This document shows positions 24,948 through 35,200 of a DNA stretch of 64,000 nt, one piece after another. The stretch is from Neospora caninum Liverpool (taxonomy: Eukaryota > Apicomplexa > Conoidasida > Eucoccidiorida > Sarcocystidae): positions 2,077,920 to 2,141,919 of the forward strand of contig NC_018395.1 in NCBI RefSeq assembly GCF_000208865.1, given 5' to 3'. Position 1 is the first letter of the stretch; the number at the start of each line of letters is the position of its first letter. The position numbers and the translations under genes are program-made. Under the pieces are notes generated by a model. The model had not been told where the DNA came from. It saw nothing but the letters and a program-made list of their open reading frames with translations, and did no database searches.

Positions 24948-26249
24948 TCACCCCACACGACTTGAAACACTGTCGGTCGCCGAGGGCCCCCCATCTGCCG
25001 GCTCGACGGCTTCGCGCGGGACGAGAGTGCTATCACACGCTCCGTTCGCCAGGTTCTGAGCCACAACGCAGTAGGGGACAGCAGGTGCTTGGTCAACTTC
25101 CTCATTGCGAAACGCACAGGTGAGACAGTCCAGGATCACTGCCCGTGACGACATGGAGGGTCAAGCGCCACTTACCGGGGCCGAAGCGCCGCCTGGCAAA
25201 AGCGCGCCATGCTGTGGCTGCCGTGCTGCCTCGCGTTCTCTTTTTTGTCGAAACTTCATGGCCTGCACAACGTAGATCACCCAAACAAGATGCGAGAGTC
25301 ATACATGTAGAGCAAAAGGAACTCCGCGAGTCTCCATGCTCGACCAAGCACGTGCTCCTCTGTAAGGCTTACAACGTTAGTGATCCTTTCCTTTGCGCGT
25401 GCGTCCCGACCAGAAACGCTAGACGGCTCGTAGGGCGGTCTTATGGTAACCTCCAGGCTTTGAATAACAATATCTTGGCCCCGCCATACGCAATCCGGAT
25501 GCCTGAAGCCAACAGAATCAGAGAAAACACCTCAAGCTGGAAGCATTCTTTTAGTACACAGATCTCACAACCAGCTCTCCTAAACGGTCCCTAAAAGTTT
25601 GCACCGCCTCCACGCGGACCTGTTGCGACACCGTGAAAAAATCTATGAGCAGCAGGCGCTACCACACACCCAAGTTCCAGAAGGCAGTAGGCGTAGCGCT
25701 CTGCCTCGAAGGTTCGAAGTGACGTACGTTTTCCAGATGAAGTCGAAGAGATCCTGGGCCTCAGCAGTTACTCCGACGCCAATTGTGTACTTGCGCTTCT
25801 CGAATTCTGCGATGGCGGCTTTTTCGCTGTGGTCAACGACGCCTCTGTCTATGGCGGGGGGCTTGGACAGGTTCTGTCGCGCGTCTCCATTCTGTCTTTC
25901 GGACACCAGATCTACGACAGCGCCTTGCCGAATAACGTGAAAATTTGCCTTTCCTGGTTCCGTGTCTTCCTCTGCACAGACAAAGGACAAGAGCAACATC
26001 AACTCGTCATCCCCTGCATGGTGCGAGCTCACGCTGTCCGGCAACTTTCGTGTGCTCGCGCTCCTTACTTAGAGTGATCAGGCCGGAGGGCCCTTTCTCG
26101 TAGCAATACAACTCTCCCCGAAACGTCTCCCCGGTTGTTGTCCGGACAGACACCGGATACCCCAGGTCGGCAGAGAAGTCGAATGAAGGAGGCAGCGTAG
26201 AAGTCGAAGACGGCATTGGAGCAGGAGGCGCACTCGCCTGTAGTGCCAT
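24948..26249 (-). CDS. LSM12: LSM12 homologue (Lsm domain plus anticodon-binding-like domain)
   Basis: Five exons in transcript order: 26249-26069, 25971-25728, 25502-25373, 25262-25176, 25055-24948; total 750 nt, 249 residues, with phases 1, 2, 0, 0 matching. The N-terminal Lsm fold is seen as YPVSVRTTTGETFRGELYCY then GLITL and FHVIRQGAVVDL. The second (AD) domain follows: YTIGVGVTAEAQDLFDFIWK, WRGQDIVIQSLEVTIRPPYE and RDARAKERI, which parallels human LSM12 closely in order and spacing. The C terminus is a low-complexity extension absent from the 195-residue human protein. LSM12 family proteins bind ataxin-2-type partners and act in cytoplasmic mRNA regulation. The ATG at 26249 is chosen because the frame upstream lacks conserved sequence. 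Confidence 0.9.
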
Positions 26250-27499
26250 CTTATGATGATACGGTGGACCCCAACATCGGCCACACAGGCTCAGCTGCCG
26301 CACGTCAGCCTCTCCCTCCCCCCCCCCTGAGCTCGGGCGGTAAGCAAATGCCGGAACGAGTACAACGAGTAGGATTGGTTGAACCCGGTGCTCATCCCCG
26401 GCACGGTGCCGCTGGGTTCTGTCTGGGGGACTTCGCCACGCAACTTGACGGCGGCGCCCTGTTTTCCGGCATTCGAAGCGGGTTTCTCCCTCGACTGAAG
26501 CCGAGCAAATGCAGACGCACCGTAACCTCCGGAGACCTGGAGCCTTCCACCACGGGAGCAGTGACGAGGAGGCGAAAGGCATGCACGTGGAAGCAGGAGA
26601 GGGTGTGCCGCCCAAACGCAAAGAGCTGAGTCATCTACGGTCAAGATGAGAAGGTAGTCCCCGTTAGCGCTCTCTATAAACTGCAAATTTACCAGAAACC
26701 AGCGTCTTCAGCTGCTACAGGGTCATGCGGGTCACGGTATCGCTGAAACAACGTAAACCAGAGTATGAGGGGAGTGCGCCCCGACGAACTGGCGACAGCA
26801 AGAACCTTCCATAAATACAAGGCGAGCGGATAATTCTATTGCGTGCTTCCCCACGCTTCCATGTCTCGTCGAGACTGAGAGAAACCAGCTTGCAGTCGGA
26901 CGAAAGCCGTGAACTCCGAAACTTGCCAGCCATCTTTTCGCAACGGATCGGGGAGCTTTCCCTGGCTTCTATGTCGGCTGTCGCACTACAGACGGTAGGG
27001 CGTGGCCTTTGCCTCTCCGATTTTTGTACTGAATAACGTTTGTTGTGTTCTCGATAAAGCACACACCAGAATTTGACGCGTTTCTCCGTTTTGTTTTTTC
27101 CGCCTCCGCTTGTGAGCACTGGGGGTTACGGCAAGAAAAACTCTTTTTCGTCGATGCAAGTCTTCGTCGTACATCGACAGAAAGCCGTGTTCAGCGTCGG
27201 TTCCATCATACACCTGACAACATGCTGCAGTGATCTCGAGAATTCAGCTGTGTGCGATCTCCGTTAGTGCCAGTGTTGATTTGATTTCGTCACTCTGCAA
27301 TGGATGCTTAATTCCTGGGGCTTTCAGTACGCCCTCTTCAGTTTCAGAGTACTGGCTGACGCGGCGTTCAGACACTCACCGCTGAAGGTTGGCAGAGCTG
27401 TCGAAGCCACGTCCGGGGGACGACTCGACCTGAAGACCCAGGGGGTGTCGATTCTCGATTTAAGAGTCTGTTTGAAAGCTCTAGATGTGTTGGCCCACA
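26250..27499. promoter_or_regulatory. Shared upstream region of divergent LSM12 and DGAT1
   Basis: The two genes diverge from this 1.25-kb stretch, so it must contain both promoters and leaders. ORFs present on both strands lack domains. I cannot assign individual elements. Confidence 0.45.
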
Positions 27500-30400
27500 A
27501 TGGCGGATGTCACAGCGGAGAGGAAGACAAAGGAGGGCTCCATTCCGGTCAAACGGGATGCCAGAGGAACTTCTCTGGAGATGGAACGAAAAGCGGCCAA
27601 GAGACTGTGGCTGAAACAGCAGGACACAGTAACACGATTGGAGGAGCTACAACGACTGCATGGGGAAGAAGTTCAAGCGGAAGAAAAGCATGAACATTCA
27701 TTCGATGACAGAATGCGGCTGCGCTCAACAGATGGCTCTCGACGCCCCTCAGCGGTTAATTGTCTTCACGACTATAGAGGCAGGTGAGTAGCGTTCTTCT
27801 AAATATCTTGATATCTGTAAATGCATGCGACGGGATGCCATGTGCCGATGGAGTCACTGGACGAACACTGGGCTGAGAATGGTAGCTCTCCGATACCTCG
27901 TCGAAAACCCCCCCATATCTGTTCGATCGCGTGCACCTGCGTTGTGTCCTATCTTCTTTTTCAGGCCTCTGCATGATCAGCTGCATGGCGCATACCGTGC
28001 AACTTTGTTATCTCATCATACGAAGAACTTGAATCTAAGAGGTTTCCTAAACCTCTTTTTTATTCTGCTGTTCGTCATAAACTTCCGCATGATCACGGAC
28101 AACCTGATGGAATATGGTGCGTTGGTCTGCTGCTGCGTGATAGCGTCACGGTATCCTGCAACTTTTGGCTAAGGAGTTCTCTTCACTTGTCTGCCGCGAC
28201 GCAGCGGCGTTGATACGCCTGGGTAGAGGACGACATCCGCTTATGTGTGTGAGGTTTGTCATGTCATTCCTGAACCATGTCGTGCATGGACTGATTGCAG
28301 GGCTCATGATCACGCTTCCCTCGAGCTTCGGAGACATTCTCTCAAACTGGCCAATGCTGCTCTGCTTTCTCCTGGTGAGAAGAGTTCTTGCTTCTGTTGT
28401 TTGGTCGCAGCTGTGCACAGGCAACCGCCATGCCAAAGTCGTAGGGTCCCCACGAGCAAACTCCACCAGTGTGCAGCGTTGTGGTTTTCCTCTTGGTCGT
28501 CATCTCGTTCGCGGCAATCGTACGATCAGAACTGGTCGACCCGACGGCCTTCAACCTGGCACTTTTGCATGGGCCCCCGGTCAACGGGGATTGTGTTCTT
28601 CTGCTGGCAAGATGCATTTTTGCATTCTAGGTGCATTCGTCATCGAGCGATTCGTGGCGGCGTGGGTCCCCCACCTTTTGGATTGGTCCGAGTGCGTCCT
28701 TATCGGCCTAAACTTCTTTCTGGTCTTCATCGTGCCATATCTTACCGTTTGCAATTCTTCTCCCTCCCCCGGTAAGCCCACGGTTTATATCATTTTGCTG
28801 CGGACGTCAGAAGGAGTTTAAGGCGCGTCCGGGGCTTAGGATGAGAGCCAAATGGCGTGACCTGAGCTTCGACCACGATGCTGTCCACATCAGCTGAATT
28901 ATGGGGGCAAGCGAGGGTATCCGCTAGAAATGGCATGTCGATCGTCCTGTGGTGTTCCTTTCCAGCATCATCCGCCCTACTCTTGGCCTTTTCCATCGTA
29001 TGGCTATTCAAACTCTTTTCGTTCCACCATGTGTGTCTTGACGCCCGCCGAGCTCTGAGGTAAGATTGTATGGCAGCCTGCTAGTGCTGCTCGTCTTTTT
29101 ATGGTCTGGCTCATACGTGCCTCAAGGATCCAATTCTACGATCCTCCCGTCAAGCATGTACACCTTAGCATCGTATCCTAGTCCGTAGATTCCGGATGCA
29201 ATAGTCGCGAGAGTGCTTCACCTCAGGAAATGGATTCCGTCTTGTGGTGCTGCCTTTGTGTGTGTGTGTGTGTGTATTTCGAAAACAGGGACGGAGATAA
29301 TTTCCATGAGCTGTGCTCGAACAGTGAGGTCCGTCCTGTTTTAAACGTTCATTAGTGACAACTAGTTCGACGACGCGACCCACATTTTTCCCAAATGCAA
29401 GTGTCATCAGGACGCGAACAGTGAAGATGTTACAACGATGTAGCCGCCCTTTTTGGTGCGTTTCGCTGAAACACACAGCTGCGTGTATTCTGTGTACGTT
29501 TGCAGGAGGCTGAGCTTGTTCGGAGGTATCCGCAGTCAATAACGCTGCGGCATCTATACACGTTCATTTGGATGCCAACCATGTGCTTTCAAGTACGTGT
29601 GGGTTGAACACATGTGGGGCGGCATGCGTCGATGTAGCATGTTCCTCACTGCAGCAGTATCCCTTTGTGCTACGGAAAAATGCGTGTTTGCGCTGGTGTG
29701 TGTGCTTGTTTTTAGTTTTACTACCCTCGAGTTCCCCGTATTAGATGGCTGTCGGTTATCCGTCATGTTTTCGAATCAGCAGCGTGCCTGGCTCTCATGA
29801 AGTAAGAGAATCACTGAGTCACACGTTGCCTGTTTTACAAGCACGGATTGCTGCCTGCCAGAAGTAGGCAGAAGTCTCATTTTGTTGTTGTTTTGGTCGT
29901 CACACTTCTTGTGCAGGATCGTTGTCGATCAGCACATCGTGCCTGTCGCAAAAAACTCGTTCACGATAACGGAGATGCAATCCATACCGCTAAGCACGCT
30001 TCTCGTCCACTTCCTCGATAAGGTACGTCACGGAACCGAGGAAGCCACAACATCGCCTTCGATCCAAATGCAATCCGATTTCCGCACGCTGCCTCCTTGT
30101 GCTGCTCTGCAGATCACCAGGCTATCAATTCCAAACCTCTATGTCTGGCTGCTCATGTTTGTCGGCCTCTTCCACCACTGGTGCAACATTCTCGCGGAGG
30201 TCACTCGTTTCGGCGACAGGCAGTTTTACCTGGTAAGCTACCTCCTGGAGCGGCTTCACTAGCAGGCTCCCTTCTGTCGGGTACATTGATGCGGTAAGTT
30301 TACAACGAAGCGATGGATCATGTGCTTACGATTTCCTGTGGGCTGCAGGATTGGTGGAACGCCTCAAGTTTCGGGGAGTACTGGAGAAAATGGAACTTAC

Positions 30401-31594
30401 CTATTCACCACTTCCTTAATCGTCACATCAACAAGCCTCTTCGTCGAGCGCGTAGGTTTTCCTTTACTTTGGAGAAAAAACTCCAGTAGTCTACTCCAGT
30501 CAAGTTATAGGTCCCGCTGCATATTGTTGGATCACGCCCGCTTCGCATTTACTTTTTTTGCAGGTTCTCCGCGAATTGTCGCGACCTCCGTTGTTTTCCT
30601 AATTTCCGCGCTGCTTCATGAATACATGGTCACGGTACCACTGCAACTCGGGTGGACAGGCTGGGTTTTCCTGGGGTTCATGGGTAAGCCAAGCAATCAG
30701 CAGGCGTGCTCCTTTGAGAGGATTAATGATGTATAGAAGACATTACTTCGCTGGATTGGTTCCGGTGAATTATGTCGAACAGCGTATGCTTCATATGCAG
30801 GGAAGAATATTCTTGAATGCATATCGCCTCGTAGGGATGTGTTTTCCGCCTCTTGTCGGCATGTGTGGGTTATCCTGACTTCGTGTCTATGTCGAACAAG
30901 CAACATTATGCACGGTGGCCCCAGGCTTGAAAGGCAGAAGACTGTGTTAGTGCCCCGTCGCGACGAGACGCATGAGAGCCAATAATGCGGGAGCCACCGT
31001 TCGCAGGGATGGTGTGACGTGTCAGGAGGGGGTTGTTTTTTATGCAACGTGTCACTGCCAACCCGTTCTACTCCCCGGAGAAAGTCCCATCGCGCGTGCT
31101 ACGAGGCAATGATCGTCGCTCTTGTGTCACACGAAGCATGATTAAGTTGCTTTTGCTTGTGTGTTTGCTTTCGCAGCTCAAGCGCCGCTCACGTATATAA
31201 CAAATCTTTCATTTGTAAGCCTGTTGAATATATGCCGCGGCACACGTTGTAACGATGGCTTAGACTCTTCATGGAATTCGTGAATATCCTTCACGTAAAC
31301 TTCTGGCTGTTGATCCTGGTGCCTTCAGTTTCAGAGAAATCCCACCGTTGGAAATTGCTTCTTCTGGTTCATTTTCTGCTTCTCTGGTCAACCGGTAAGT
31401 CAAGCAGGCATATTTTGGACTGAGCGGTCAGAGAGGCGATTGTGTTTTACAGCTCTCTTCCTCATGCATACAGTCCATTGTAGCTATTCTCATGTGTTTG
31501 CTTGCAGCTTGGTATTCTGATCTATTGGTATCTCTGGGGAGTCAAGCACGGCACAGTGCAACAGCTAGACCCGAGCAAGATACAGATAATGTAG
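27500..31594 (+). CDS. DGAT1: Diacylglycerol O-acyltransferase 1 (MBOAT family)
   Basis: Fifteen exons: 27500-27783, 27965-28116, 28301-28374, 28612-28771, 28966-29059, 29289-29328, 29506-29592, 29716-29801, 29917-30022, 30113-30232, 30349-30451, 30564-30683, 31177-31214, 31329-31394, 31508-31594; total 1,617 nt, 538 residues, every phase matching. The cytosolic N terminus is charged and helical. Membrane segments start with LNLFFILLFVINFRMITDNL. Family landmarks follow: AFVIERF, VWLFKLFSF, YYPRVPRIRW, FGDRQFY then LDWWNASSFGEYWRKWNLP (the FYxDWWN motif with its Asn), ALLHEYMVTVP (the HEY active-site His), and NPTVGNCFFWFIF then GQPLGILIYWYLWG. DGAT1 joins fatty acyl-CoA to diacylglycerol in the ER, making triacylglycerol. 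Exon 4 is taken to begin at 28612 because this gives the family spacing; the 40-nt exon at 29289 is the least certain. The ATG at 27500 has good context. Confidence 0.95.
29256..29275 (+). repeat. TG dinucleotide microsatellite
   Basis: A run of about nine to ten TG units lies in the intron between DGAT1 exons 5 and 6. It could act as a pyrimidine-free spacer only; no function is implied. Confidence 0.8.
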
Positions 31595-31892
31595 AGGCCT
31601 GTCTGCGGGACGACCCATTTAAATTCCAGTTTTGAACTACGCTGAAAATTGCAATCGTCTCGAACAAAGCAGGTAGAGCTCCAGCTAGCTGGACCCAAAG
31701 TGTTTGGATGCGTAGGGAACCGGGTCCACAGGAATAACATGGCCGAGCTGCAATGAAGTGTGCTTTCCCACTGCAATGGGACATTTGTTCTGTATCATTT
31801 ACCTTGGCACTAGGCGTGTATTGCTCTTTGACTATCGGCTTTGGCAATGGAGCCTCCAGTGGGCCTGAACCGGAGACGCTAGCGGCATGCAT

Positions 31893-34255
31893 CTATTTCA
31901 GCATCAGATTGGTCGTACCCTGATAGAACTGCTTGCACACCATACAGCAGTGTTCAGGGGCCGACGACGGGACCTGGTAGTGCGTCGCTGGCTGCAGGGG
32001 CTTGCTCCCCACCTTCATGTACGTGACAGCGCTTATACGAATGCAGAAGGATTTGAAAGTCTTTGATACTAACCGTCACGGGCTCTCCTGGCTGCAGGCG
32101 GCATTGTCTTTGAAGAAGAGCGCGCTGTCCCCTGCAGTCGCATGGCGGGGACTCGACGTGCTGTGGTGGGCGAACTTGTTCGTAGTCCCGCAGTGTCTTC
32201 CCAAGGTTTGGGTACACTAAAGTTCCAGTCAGTTTGTTTCCACCGGTGCCTGGTACAAAGAAAAAGGACTCACCCGGTACTTGTGGCGCTTCCTCTTTTG
32301 ATGCTTCTGTGATTGGGGACGGCAAGAGTTTTTCCACGTCGAATAACGTATCGGGTGTGTCGTAGAGTGGATCTATTTCACTTTCTTCTGTGAATCCGAG
32401 CGTCTGGGAACAGCTGACGCAATGCCTACCGAATCTCGGACATTCTTTTGGATAAGGGTGCGACTCATCATATGAGGAATACTGAAGATGTCAACAAGGA
32501 TTCGTCAAAGCCCTGCTTTCACCGCCTGAAGTCGCGCGCACTTACCTGCGGAGGGATTCGTCTCTGGTTGATGAAGACAGAGAATGAGCAGAAAGGAGGA
32601 ACCTGAAAGCAGTTCCTGCTTCTATCCTTGTAGCTACCAACATGCAATGACGCAGTTTCCTTACCGACACATCACTGCAGGCACCCTCAATGTCTGAACG
32701 GTCGTTGTGTTTCGCTGAGTATGGGTAGCAGCTGGATCGTAACACACCTTCCATCCAAAAGCCGGGACACGCGACAAGCGTTGCCAAGCACTGTGGAAAG
32801 CAAACTGGCATTGACATGCCCGCGCTGAGTCCTACACCTGCTCTATCAGCAAAAGCTCTGGGATTCCTTTTATCTTGTCGCTTACCCAAAGGCATCCAGC
32901 AAATGGGGAATATACTAGCGCTGAGCGAGGTGTATACAGGGTCATGCGTTGTAATTCCATCAGCGAAGAGACTTGCCAATACATCCCAAGGTAAGCACTA
33001 GCGCTGCGAATAAGGTTGTCAGTGTTATAAACATGTGACACAAGTTCGAGCATGATGGGATTACCATATGCGGTACTGTGCTTCGCTTGTCTTTCCAACT
33101 TTGCTTTGATATTTCGCTGGGAAGCTGGACCGGCAAGTAGTCTTGAGACTTTGAAAATGGCAGTATATCTTTCCCACCTTCCTATGACACCATTCATGAC
33201 GGAGTCGCTGACGTCTGCCGTTGTAAATTCGGACATGGTGATTGGATAAAGCACAGATCCGAGGCAATTCGCGCCTGCCGTTCAATATCATCTCATGGAC
33301 AGTCGCAGAATTAGAAGAGAATTTCTGTACCAGTCAGCATTGGAAGACAAGGTAACGGCCTGCATAGAGGGGTACGTGTGGTTATTTTTGCCGTGCTAGT
33401 AAACACGTAGTAGATTTCGCACCGGAGTATCCATACAGGGGGAGGAATAAAGGGAGGTACCACATCGATAACAGCTGCAGCAACGGACTGGATGAGTCCT
33501 TTTAGCATCGTCATGGACATCATGGACATAGTGCTAAGGGCAGGAACTAAAATGGCCTAGTTGACAAGCTATGGCTGCATGAAAATATGTAAATGCTACT
33601 GTACCTTTTGACCCAGCTTCCGACTGTGCTCTGCCCAGTAGTCCCGTCATCCTGCAGATCCAGTGATATTGCCACAGCTTCGGTTTGCCGAAAGACAGTT
33701 GCAGCCGGACCATTTCGTGAGATCGAAGCCAAATGCGTTCCGGGCTGGGCCTCCTGGGAACTCAGCTTGGCGCTCGACGGGTTCTGCATGTGTATTTTCT
33801 CCCTTGTCGCACTACAGTACAAATGAGGGAAAAGTGCGATCATTTCAAGGCAATGCTGAAGCATACGTGGGGCTGAGATATATCAGTCTTGGCCAGCGCT
33901 TGCGTAAACCGCAAGGATTGACCCTCATCCATAACTGGAAGGGCAAATTGTCCACTGGCATGAGCAGAACTATTGCTTACCCACCTTTGTTCATGAGCCA
34001 GTTGTATCCCTCGATATCGAATAGTTCTAGTGCTGAGTCATATAATTGCTTGAATTGTTGTATTTCTTTTGGACTCCCTCCTGTTGCAACTCGAGCCAGG
34101 TCATCCGGATCCGGCAGCAGCCGGAACAGAGGATCATCCTTTGTGTAGTGTACAGCGACTTTGTCCGGGACCTCGTGGGCCGTCTCACCCCCACTCGCCT
34201 GCGCGGCTGCGAGAAAGACGAACAACAGAACACCAAAAAAGGTCATGTTTACCAT
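31893..34255 (-). CDS. Secreted cysteine-rich protein with Frizzled-like CRD
   Basis: Twelve exons in transcript order: 34255-33981, 33811-33605, 33533-33423, 33359-33331, 33274-33178, 33124-33065, 33003-32977, 32920-32886, 32837-32665, 32403-32274, 32249-32074, 32012-31893; total 1,440 nt, 479 residues, all phases matching. The N terminus MVNMTFFGVLLFVFLAAAQ is a signal peptide. After a linker rich in Ser/Thr comes VVPPFIPPPVWI, then a cysteine domain: CLPM, NCLGSVLYPITM, KVGKTSEAQYRICASAYLGM, YCASIFPIC, PVCFPQCLATLVACPGFW, RSSC. Cysteine spacing and the YPxT..., C-x-x-x-x-P-x-C, P-x-C-x-x-x-C and CPGFW elements recall Frizzled domains. The tail adds four more cysteines in PPCDCRG and QRQCRL, then EHCCMVCKQF. 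No clear second membrane span. One intron (32976-32921) has a GC-AG form. Probably secreted or surface-exposed; ligand unknown. Confidence 0.75.
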
Positions 34256-35200
34256 CCTTCAACACGTTTGGCAGCGCCTGGTCTAGGGTGGGATGGATAA
34301 GTTTCGCAACCCACGGCATGATAGGGGTGGGAAACCAGTAGCCGAAACCAGTGCGTCGCCTGTACGTACAGGTTTCAAATTCGTTGACTAGCATGCTGTA
34401 TCCCTTGTATATCATCCTTCTCGTAGCAATGTAAAAACAGAAGGATCTGTTACGCACACCACTTGTGGGTCTCCCTTGTTAACGCGCAGGTGTGAGTGTC
34501 TCCTACATCGAATTTGTTCGCATGAGACATCTGTAGCTATGCCTTCTTGCTAGCCATTGCTCGACGCTTCCATACACGATAGGGGCATGACTCTTCCCTG
34601 TTTCTCAACTGATGTCCCTCGCGACGAAAACAGGAACGTGGACACAATTAGTTGATTTCTGTGTGCGAATGACTAGGGGACACATTTGCACTCGCCGCGT
34701 AATGGCCCGTCTTGATTCACTCGGTCGCCTGACAGATTGCCCAATACTGGAAAACGAGGGCTAGAGAAAAGCGTTCTTCACTACAAGTGAGTCAAGCTAA
34801 ATTTTAAAGTCGGGGACTCGTGCATTGGTCCTCATGTCAGGACTTCATCGGTGCGTAGCTGTTGCAGTCCCATCGTCCCTGCTGACTTCACGTCTTGCGC
34901 CTGCAGCATCTGATGCAGACGCGACATGTCTATCGTATGACTGCCTCTTTTTGTGCTCCCATATGACGGGTATCGTCACCGAATGCGGACACTGTTCCGA
35001 GTGGTTTCGGCACACGGTACCATTGGGTAACAATGCACTCTAAACAGGATTCTTGTGTGATTTGCCTCGAATTATTTTGGCAATTGTTGCGTCAGTTCAC
35101 TATCTGCCGCCATCCTTCATAAACATACCACCAGTTTCGTCTTGGTGGAGTCCCGACATTTCTTCACGAGCACAGCCGATGTAGACACATCGTTTGACAG
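34256..35200. other. Intergenic region, no gene seen
   Basis: This lies upstream of the secreted protein gene and downstream of the METTL16 stop codon (both minus strand). Short ORFs only. It should contain the promoter of the secreted gene and the METTL16 3' end. Confidence 0.5.

Noticed and set aside
28632..28771. DGAT1 exon 4 starting at the ctag acceptor before 28632
   Set aside because: Joining there to exon 3 breaks the reading frame; the acceptor at 28611 keeps it and gives the family spacing.
33003..33254. 140-residue minus-strand ORF read as one continuous exon of the secreted protein
   Set aside because: Removing short introns restores the cysteine pattern and frame; the continuous reading loses both and meets a stop.
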